64,000 nucleotides of DNA, taken from Cytospora piceicola. Taxonomy: Eukaryota; Ascomycota; Sordariomycetes; Diaporthales; Cytosporaceae. Numbering within the stretch: position 1 is the first letter of the stretch; every line of letters starts with the position of its first letter. The position numbers were made by a program, and so were the translations under genes. The notes beneath the pieces were generated by a model that was not told the origin of the DNA, made no database searches, and saw only the letters and a list, made by a program, of their open reading frames with translations. Below, one piece after another: positions 55,870 through 64,000 of this stretch. The stretch lies in contig JALQBC010000005.1 of NCBI GenBank assembly GCA_023375675.1, positions 1,594,061-1,658,060 of the forward strand. The letters are read 5' to 3'.

Positions 55870-57269
55870 TGTGGGCAACGTGGACCTGCACTGAGCTCAT
55901 CCAGACCGCAGAAGGTGATGAATGGGATGGCAAAAGGGTAATTAATGGTTAATAGAGAGGAGGACTGCATCAGCAACTGCTGAAGCAGGTTGCAGATGGT
56001 GGTAAAGGAGAGAGTGATGGTGTTTTGTATGGATTGTGATGGTAAAAGGAAGGAGTGCGAAGAAGGAGTGCGAAGAGAGAGTGAGTGGTAACAGGTCAAA
56101 GGAAATAGTGGTTGGGTTTTGGTGGGGAAACTTGTGAAAATAGATTTCAGCTTTCTGCAACCAGCGAGAGCTTTTGGGCCACAATTCCGCACTAATCCGG
56201 AGCCTCACCTGCCACTTTTTGGTGTGCCACACCAAGCTTCGCACCGCCACATGCACGGGCCATTAACAGACCACGGCGCAACCTCAAGAATCCCCCTATT
56301 CCAAGGTTCAACCAAGCCCAGTCTTATATAGTCCTCACCTCCCCCTTTACTACCCAGAGGCAGGGAGGGATCTTTTCGTTGCCCTATTTATTGTCTTCTT
56401 ATATTTGTGATGCCCTCCTTTCTAAATGTCACGGGTCAAGTTATAGGTGCCTGCAAAGGAACAACCTGGGAATTCTAGCCTATGGTTAACGAGCACCTAG
56501 GTACCGTACATTTTGATATAACAATCTTTCAAGCCCGAGTTTCCTTCAGATATCTCCTGTGTTCATATCATGCGAACATGTGCGAATATTACCATTTCCT
56601 CTTATATGTATAACAGCAGGGCACTGGTATTATATCGTCTATAATGATACTACACTGTATAACAAGGGCCATTATGTACTAAGTAGGGTAGAGTCTAAGC
56701 AAAGACTATGATATCAGAGGTGCACAGCTATATAAAGTTGGACTGCATATACTCTTGATCTTACTGACCTCTATGTTCACTCTACAAGGTCCAAGTGTTC
56801 TATATACTCACAGGATCACATCCCATCTGGAGTATGGGAATCTGTGGAAGAGGAGCGGGTGGGTGGGCATTTAGCGGATCGAGTGGCCGGAGCACACGCC
56901 GAGTTGGGACCAACCGGGGTTTTATTCCGCTGTTTGAGGGCTCTGTAGGTGAATTCTCAAGTGCTTTGCCTGAGTGGAATTTGCCTCGCTCCCAAGATCC
57001 TCGGTGTCTGGTGGTCTCGAGTGTGGTTGCCAACACATCTGCCCCATATCAACGAGTATGTCCGGTCCGTAGGAAGACTGTTGGCCAAATCGAGTGCCCA
57101 TTTGACCAACTGCGGTAGACAAATTTCATCATTGACAGAACAATCGCATAATTCATACGGCCCAGGTATATATAGGTATGTACATCTCAAGTGTATGGTA
57201 TATATACTTCCACCATCCAGAACTCCCACAACTCCCACAGCATCAAAACCCAACCCCCCCCCCCCCCAA
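55870..57269. other. Intergenic region between scd6 and pirin; C14 run; no gene seen
   Basis: It holds the scd6 promoter and the pirin 3' flank. A palindrome lies at 56494-56506 and a 14-base C run at 57254-57267, directly downstream of the pirin stop codon. No open frame with a domain. The part at about 56500-56780 is AT-rich. Confidence 0.5.
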
Positions 57270-58460
57270 TCAATGCACCATCGACTTCCCAATCTCACTG
57301 GCCCACCCCTCGGCCCTCTCAAACCCGTTCGAGCTGGTTTGATAGTCAAACATGGCCTGCATCACCTCCTCCCTGCTCGTCACCACGAACGGGCCGTACT
57401 GCACCACGGGCTGGTCCAGCACCTGGCCCGCCACGATCACGAACCGCGCGTCCTCCCCGCCCTCCCCCTCCCCCGCGCCGTTCTCCGCGACCACCACGTC
57501 CCCCTCCAGCTCGAACACGACGTTGTGGTGCCTCGGCACCGCCCTCCTCTCCCCCCCCAGCAGCACCGTCCCCTCGAGCGTGTACACGAACGTGTTGTAC
57601 CCCGCCGGCACGGGCTGCGCGACCCGCCCGCCCGGCCGCACCGTCACGTCCAGCAGCCACACGGGCGTGTACGCCAGGTCCTGCAGCGACACCACCCCGT
57701 GGCTCTCGCCCGAGATGACCTTGACCGACACCCGCCCGCCGTCCACCGCCGCCGTCGGGATCTCCCCCGCCCGCAGGTCCCGGTACCGCGGCTCGCACGA
57801 CTTGAGGTGCCGCGGCAGGTCCACCCACAGCTGCAGCCCCGTGTTGGCCGTGCCGTCCGTGCTCTGCACCGGCATCTCGCTGTGCACGATGCCCCGGCCC
57901 GCCGTCATGAACTGGAGGTCGCCCGTGCGGATGGTGCCCTTGTTCCCTGCGAAGTCCTCGTGGTCGAAGGCCCCTGAGAGCATGTATGTGATGGTCTAGG
58001 AGGCAGTCGTGAAATGGGTTAGTCTGCTGGCCTTCTACACGTGGAGGGCTGGAAGGAAATGGAGTGTGGGACTGGACTGGGCTGGACTAACCTCTTGTCC
58101 TCGGTGGGGATGATCTGGGAATCCGGCCCCCGGCTTGACGTTGAATTGGTCGAGCATCAAGAAGGGCGAGAAGTTCCTCAGCTGCGGTGTGCCGACGGAA
58201 CGTCTAACTGTTGCGCCGGCGCCTTCGGCCTGCTCCACGGCCAAGAAGGCCTTGCGAATTGCTCGTGGTACGCTCATGTTGAGAGTTGTGGGGATCTGTC
58301 CGTCGGTGACTGGGCTCTGGGCTACGTTCTTCGAATCGACGCTGTAGCTGCTGTTATAGTTGTTGTACAAGACGGAAGCAGTCTCGAGGATATGCTCTCC
58401 GAAGAATACGATTGACAAGATTCCGACGAGGATGGAAAGTAGGGTCGGGATGGTCTTCAT
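57270..58460 (-). CDS. Pirin with N-terminal membrane anchor
   Basis: Two exons, 58460-58092 and 57995-57270, with a 96-nt intron (GTTAGT donor), give 364 residues. The pirin bicupin fold starts at about residue 75 (VRRSVGTPQLRNFSPFLMLD). All four metal ligands are present: H117 and H119 in DHPHRG and H161 and E163 in VHSEMP. The second cupin follows (VSVKVISGESHGVVSLQD, then YNTFVYTLEGTVLLGG). Pirins bind Fe(II); roles range from transcriptional co-regulation to quercetinase activity. The first 20 residues include PTLLSILVGILSIVFFG, a strong hydrophobic segment that looks like a signal anchor, whereas most pirins are soluble and nuclear or cytosolic. A residue range of about 60 without fold separates it from the cupin. 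Confidence 0.94.
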
Positions 58461-59596
58461 TGAGAACGACGGATATATTATTGTTTTACTTGTTATTTGT
58501 TATATAGAAGAACGAAGGAAGTCTCGCCCTGGGAGAAGTCGCAGGAATCTTCCGCCTCCATCGTGGTGGTCGACCGAATGGTTGTCGTCTAGAGACTCGC
58601 CCGCCCCGGACCCACTTGTTGCGTGTCTTAGTAAACGTTGTGTCAGCATTGGTGATTGTTGCCATCGGCCAAAGATCTGGAGCTTAGCGCAGCATGCGTC
58701 AGGGGTTTGTCATGCCCAGCGTCCAATCACGTCGTTGACCTTGTTCCGAGGCAAAGGGTCGGATGGAGCCGCCATTGCTCGACATACATGACAAAACATT
58801 ACCTTATGAGTTTGTTTCTTGCCTAAAGATGAATCAGCCTTCTACGACACACAGAAAATACCGTCGTATGCGGGACATTTTGATAGAAGAGGTAATCGAG
58901 CAAGATACCCTAAGCATGATTCATCTTCATCTTCACGTTAAACCACGATTCTGTATCATCAGTCAGACGCATGTCACGGAGACGTGCGCATACAATGCTG
59001 CTTTGGAATTGATACTCTTTGATTCATAATGCCTTCCGAATGTACGTAGTAAGTGTTTGAGAAAAAGGCGCGAACGGAAGTGGTAGTGGTGTATGGGTTG
59101 CAGGTATCAATACTTGGAAAGGAAGAAAACAGAAAGGGAACACACACATACACGCACATCCTCCACAAGCGCGGCCCTTCCAAAGAAAAGCCACGTACAT
59201 CCGACGTACATTTCCTGGCAAGTTCTGTCACATACCGCCTTTGACCAAACGACTGCCAGTCGTCACCCTGGGTCTCCCTCTGCAGAGCTGATCGCCATCG
59301 CTCCTTTGACTGAAGAAAACATAAAGCCCGTCCAAAAAAAAAAAAAAAATTAGAACGCATCGAAGACATTCCAAGAAAGATTGAAGTGAACCCAACAGAT
59401 CAGATAAACGTGGGGAATCTGGGGCGTACAGACAAAGTTCCACAACGCCTCATTACATAGCAATTGAGAAATATTTTCGACTAGCCCGCCCCAAGGTATA
59501 AGTGACAAAAGAAAATGATTAAAAAAAAATCAATCGATCGATAAAACGCTTGCATGCGTCCATGGTATCGGTACGTGTTCGTCGAGTTTCTGTCGT
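58461..59596. other. Intergenic region between pirin and DENN genes; A16 run
   Basis: It contains the pirin promoter and the 3' flank of the DENN gene. An A16 run lies at 59334-59349. No gene is supported. Confidence 0.5.
58500..58506 (-). promoter_or_regulatory. TATA-like box of the pirin gene
   Basis: TATATAA on the minus strand, 40-46 nt upstream of the ATG. That would make a very short leader, so it may not be the functional box. Confidence 0.25.
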
Positions 59597-62500
59597 TCAC
59601 CTCCAAAGGTGGACGTTCTGGTCGTAACCTGCCAACAGCTCTATAGAGCGTCTCTTCTTGAAGTTGGCATCACGCTGCTTCTTCTTCTTTTGCGAAGTCT
59701 CTTCTTCTTTCCTCCTTGCTTGTTGCTCTGCCCACTGGCAGGCTGCTTGCATTTCCATTGAGCGTCTTTTCTTAAAATCAGGGTCCCCGACTCGTTTGCC
59801 ATTAACTTTGCCATTAGCACCCTGATTTGCCGCGATTCACCGCGACCCTCCCAATGCACTTATTCGAGCGCCAGAGGGGCGGTGGATCAGAGAAGCAGCG
59901 TGCTTACCGACCACGCCCCTTGGCTGGGGCATCTCGTTATCGCTTCGTTCCGTGTATTCCTCCTCCTCGTCCTCCATGATCTTGGTTGGGATCTCATGGC
60001 CGATGCCGTACTGTTGGGAGGACCGCTCGGGGGTCGTCATCGTCGTCGATGCATACGACAGGCTGGTGGAGCTGCGGTTGGGAATCAGGTCAGGGGTGGG
60101 AGGGATGCTCGAAATTCGTCCCGACCGGTTGTTGTTTTCCTCGCCAAAGTCGGAGGCCACGGTCGACCGACCGTCATCACTCATAGCAGCAGAGAGGTTG
60201 CTGCTCCTACGGCGGCTGGCCGTCGGGGTATCGATCATAGCATCCTCGGCAAGCTGCAGGCCTTCGACAGCGGCTTGGCACTGCTCCGCAATATTGCGGA
60301 TGATGTGAGAGATAGCGTCGGTCTTGTCTTTCAGATGACGATCGGCCACATCGGTGAAGCTTTGCGTAGAGAATCGGTTGCTGTTGCGAACAGCCTTCAG
60401 CAGACGCTCCTTGTCGGCTGGCGCAATTCCACCCTCCTCCTCAGTGGACTCCACAAAGCCGTTGGCGATCTCTTCCTCCAACTCAACAGGGCTGGAAAGT
60501 GACTGGACAAGGTGCTCCATGTGGTGGCTCTGTCCACCGATCAAGCTGCGCAGGTGGAGGACCACCCGACGCGCCTCGTCACGCTGGCGGAGGATGGTCA
60601 AGTTAGTGTGCTGCAGAGCAGAGAGCTCCTTCTTGTTCCTCTTGCGCTCCCGCTCAAGCTCCTCAGCAATCTCCTGCTGAAGGACAAGTGCCTCCAGGGC
60701 GTCATCACGCTGCTTCTCGGTCCCGGTAAGACGAACAGACACCCGAGCGTCGTCATCCTTCTGCTGATCAATAAGACCCGCAAGACGGCGATTCTCCCTC
60801 TTGTGACCATCAATCTTGGTCTTGAGGTCCTGGGTCTCCTTGGTGAGCGTCTCAGCAAAGGCCTGGAACTTGAGGAACTGTGGGGCGATTGATTGTCAGT
60901 ACCTGCCAAACCTGGGAAATCAAATTAAGCAGTGGTCATGGGACTTACCTGTTGCTTCCAACTCTCCAACTCATCGTTGAGGTAGTTGTTCCGCTTCGTC
61001 ACCTTGGCCAGCTCAGTATCCATGCGGCCCTTGAGGTTGATGAAATCCTGCCAGGCCTCCTGGGCGTCGCGAGAGTACTGGTTCCTCTCGCGCACGATCT
61101 CGTTCAGGTGTCTCATCGAAACCTTAGTCATCAGAGGCTTCTTCACAGATCCACCGAAGACGGCCTTCATTCCACTGTTGCGGCCCGTCTTCTCGCAGAC
61201 GTGGTCCATAACAGCCATGACAGCATCCTGATTCCACCACTGTGGTTCCTGGATAGACTCAACCTCGCCGCGCATAACAATAATTTGACCTGCAGGGACC
61301 AGCTTCCCACCACCATAGGCAGAGCGGAGATGCTGGGGGACACCGGACGGGGTGACGTCGCCATTGAGAGCCTCGGTCAGTCGAGTGATGAACTTGTTGC
61401 GCTGCCCTGGAGTCAGAGCCGTTGGGGGATCGGAGGTGAGAACGAAGTTTCGGTCGAGATCGATGACTAGGGCGTCATTGGGCGCAGTGAAGAGCGATCG
61501 GCATTCGGCGGTAATACCGAGAATGTACGGACCAGGTTCTTGAACAAGCTCCTTTGTGTGACGAGCATGGACCACGGGGACGTAGAGGCCGCTCCATTCG
61601 TAAACGCGAACGCAATAGCGGACAGTCTCTGCGGCCATGGTGAGTATCGCAGGGTAGTGACTGACAAAGATGATGCGGCGAGTTGGTGAAATTGCTGCCT
61701 CGACGACACCCACGATGTTGGGGATGGACAGGCAAGAGAACAGCGGCCACATGGCGAAATTCTGGAAGCCAGTGGGAGATGAAGGGAACTGGTAGCAGAG
61801 GGCGTAGTCCTTCATGTCAATGCGAACCAGATCGTTCAGACGTGGAGCAGGGAAGCTCAGGATCCGCGAGACCTCCTCGGCATGGAAAAGGTTCGTGGCC
61901 TTGTTCCAGTGGATCCACATGCCACGGAGGTAATCGCCCAGCAGGTTGTACAGAGGATATCTGGAAAGGAACGACAAGCAGTAAGGGATCCAGTACGTCT
62001 CATCGGCGGTGTCGTAAAAGTCCGGCTCCGTCCGCTTCCTTAGCTCCCGAATCGTCTCGGCTCTCTTCTCATCGGCTCGCGACCAGACCCTCAGACAAAT
62101 TCCGTAGAGTGTGTGGGAGGAATCTTGCTGTAGGACAAAAGCGTGATGGACGCAGTGAGGCTGACTTCGGCCGGTGCAGATCTCGACATCGTGTGGGAAG
62201 CAAGCCTATTTCTGGTCAGTCCATCTCTCACCATCATAAACAGACCTTCAAACACAACATGAAAACGTACCCTCATGGCAGCATGTAGAGAGCGAGCAAT
62301 GTCATTGTCCTGCTCCAACCTTGGGCTACTTCCCAATATCTCTGGCAGCCAAAATTGTCCAACAGCACCCTTCATGTGACCGATCTTCCCCTGAGCCGGT
62401 GGCGGAGCCTTGACCCATTGTGAGGGCTCTCGGCCAACACCACAGACCATGTACGCATGTGTGAGGGTCTTTGGCGTTCGCTGCTGTGGCTTTTGAGCAA

Positions 62501-62660
62501 GCGATGAAGGGATCGGCTCTGTGATTCTCGAGTGTAGCGAGGACGTCCGGCTGGGGATATAGAGGTTGGTGTCGGCCTGGTCGCGGGTGGTTGGGCGGGC
62601 ATCGCGGTCACTCGTCCGGGGACGGGTGAAGGAGGTGTGTGCCGTAAGCGAGGGAGCCAT
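59597..62660 (-). CDS. DENN-domain protein, putative Rab guanine nucleotide exchange factor
   Basis: Exons 62660-62271, 62205-60949 and 60877-59908, plus a probable fourth 59805-59597; introns 65, 71 and 102 nt. Read this way it has 941 residues; without the last splice it stops at 59837 (895 residues). The N-terminal uDENN part has THAYMVCGVGREP and PHCVHHAFVLQQDSSHTLYG. The central DENN core (about 283-380) has PLFSCLSIPNIVGVVEAAIS, RRIIFVSHYPAILT and EPGPYILGITAECRSLF. The dDENN part follows, then a coiled coil from about 525 into exon 3 (RERERK-type heptads at about 595-665) and a Ser-rich tail. DENN proteins activate Rab GTPases in endosomal traffic; which Rab is unknown. The start ATG at 62660 is the first in frame; TTG codons lie upstream. 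Confidence 0.9.
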
Positions 62661-64000
62661 GTTGGCGGTGTCCAAGGCGGAGTGTTCCCAAACCAATTGG
62701 GTAAACTGATTCTCAAGTCCAAGACAACTTGGTGTATGCCCAAGCGTTGAAGCCTACTTATTAAGTGGATTCGTGAAATAAAGAATCTCGGACGACGTCG
62801 ACGAGCTGCGAGGAGCAGGTGTTTCGGCAGAGGCGTAAGCAAGGGTATCTCAGGGAGGCGATGAATCGTAGTATCCGTCGTTGGAAATAATGATGGCGTC
62901 GCGCATTCAGGTCAAACCGATCGATAGTTGGAAGGAGAAAAGATCGTAAAGCGGCTTCAAGCGTCAATTGGCGATCCAGTGCTGATCCAGTATGTCGTGG
63001 TTGAGGTATTAATCAAAGGTCCTTGATATTCAAAGGATACCTAGTTTGCTGGTAGCAAGTGGCCGGATGGATATATCGGCACACTCCAAGATGAACCAGA
63101 TTTAATCTATTTCACGATCGTTTCCCCAGTTGTAAACGAGCCGTAGTGTCCGGATGGCCGTGTCGAGGAGCAACACAGACTGGCTACTGGCACTTGCAGG
63201 CAGGTGTAGGTAAGGATGGAGATGAGCAGCGAGGGCTAGCAAATAAGGCCAAAAAAAGCAAGCGAAAAGGGGCCCACGGAGGATGGATAGCAGGGCAGGG
63301 CAGAGCAGAGCAGAGCAGGGCAGAGCAGCGAAGCACAGCACAGCACAGCACAGTACAGCGCGGCACAGCAGAGAGAAAAGAGGAGGAGCAAGAAAAGAGG
63401 GCGACCAAAGATCAAGGTAAGAAAGATGCGAGATCAAATGGCGAGGCGAAAAACGGAGACATAAGCAGTAAATAGGAGTGGGAAGGCACGAACGAACGAC
63501 CGTGTGTAAACCAGGAGCTACCAGGTGCGACAAGCTTCCAATTCCACCTATTCCACCTACGGTATTCCACCTAGCCATGGTACCAAGGCTGCAAGGTTCC
63601 AAGGTTATACAGGGGGTCCCACGCCAGGTCAGGTCCAAATCGAAAATCGAAATGAAACGGACCGACAGCTGCACTGTGCACTCAAACAGCCAAAACGGAG
63701 GGATCGAATTCGAATTCGAAGGGGAAAGGCTTCCGAGGTTACCCAAGGTTTCCTACATACATACCTAGGTACATACATACATACATAAGGTACCAAGGTA
63801 TTTTTTTTGAGAGGGGGGGAGGGGTTTCGATGGTCCATCCAAGCTCCTCAACTGATGCCGGTGATTTTGTGTTCCTTGCAGAACGATTACCAGCTGAGCT
63901 GACGCCCCACATGAAGTGGCCCTGACGTGACAGGGATTGAGTTGCACACAAAATTTACCACCGGGGACCTTGTAATCGGTCAGATCAGCACAGGGCAACT
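62661..64000. other. DENN promoter and right-hand spacer with CAGAG- and TACA-type repeats; no gene
   Basis: It contains imperfect AGAGC/CACAG repeats (63293-63371), a TACA repeat broken by a CCTAGG palindrome (63754-63787) and a T8 run just after it. Frames at 63102-63746 (minus) and elsewhere are chance or repeat-driven. The window ends inside this spacer. Confidence 0.5.
63293..63371 (+). repeat. Imperfect GCAGA/GCACA pentamer tandem repeat
   Basis: About 79 nt of GCAGA and GCACA units with single-base changes, in a non-coding spacer upstream of the DENN gene. Confidence 0.7.

Noticed and set aside
1..64000. CRISPR arrays, rRNA genes, intact transposons
   Set aside because: No regularly spaced direct repeats, no rRNA signature and no transposase or reverse-transcriptase domain in any frame I read.

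Overview
The window is nuclear DNA from a filamentous ascomycete (Pezizomycotina), most likely a Sordariomycete. The evidence is the many short spliceosomal introns (56-151 nt, one of 243 nt) with GTANGT- or GTGAGT-like donors and CTRAY branch points; the fungal-restricted families (an NLR with a DUF7708-type N-terminus, a HET-domain protein); the orthologues of yeast Sec18, Spb4, Dgk1, Lte1, Bcd1 and Scd6; and gene-poor spacers dotted with TACCTAGGTA palindromes. I cannot name the species. All function calls are from reading the sequence; no database search was run.

Left end (1-6.8 kb): an accessory, immunity-like block. It holds the 5' part of an NLR/STAND gene (minus strand, running off the left edge), a divergent NAD(P)-binding NmrA/TIP30-like gene, and a HET-domain gene. 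From 7.7 to 18.3 kb the content turns to housekeeping and conserved unknowns: SEC18 (NSF ATPase), a CIR-N/LENG1-like putative splicing protein, a structured non-coding stretch with four tandem hairpins (12.50-12.67 kb), a calycin-like conserved protein, a small conserved unknown with a basic nuclear-type motif, and a KxDL-family protein.

Middle: 18.3-23.7 kb is a 5.4-kb stretch without a convincing gene. Then come DGK1 (CTP-dependent diacylglycerol kinase) and SPB4 (60S ribosome helicase), divergently arranged around a GATA-box cluster. A second, 7.9-kb gene-poor stretch follows (28.0-35.9 kb). Next are LTE1 (large RasGEF of the mitotic-exit type, plus strand) and a convergent stomatin/SPFH gene.

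Right: a coiled-coil protein of unknown function, BCD1 (box C/D snoRNP assembly, HIT zinc finger), SCD6/LSM14 (translation repression and P-bodies, four exons with two micro-exons), a pirin with an unusual N-terminal membrane anchor, and a DENN-domain putative Rab GEF whose last exon may be missed by simple ORF reading. The final 1.3 kb is promoter and repeat sequence.

Common threads are RNA biology (SPB4, BCD1, SCD6, the LENG1-like gene) and membrane traffic (SEC18, DENN, KxDL, DGK1), but these are ordinary core genes and nothing suggests a functional cluster. The least ordinary pieces are the NLR/Rossmann/HET block, the tandem-hairpin element at 12.5 kb, the membrane-anchored pirin and the recurrent palindromic spacer repeats.
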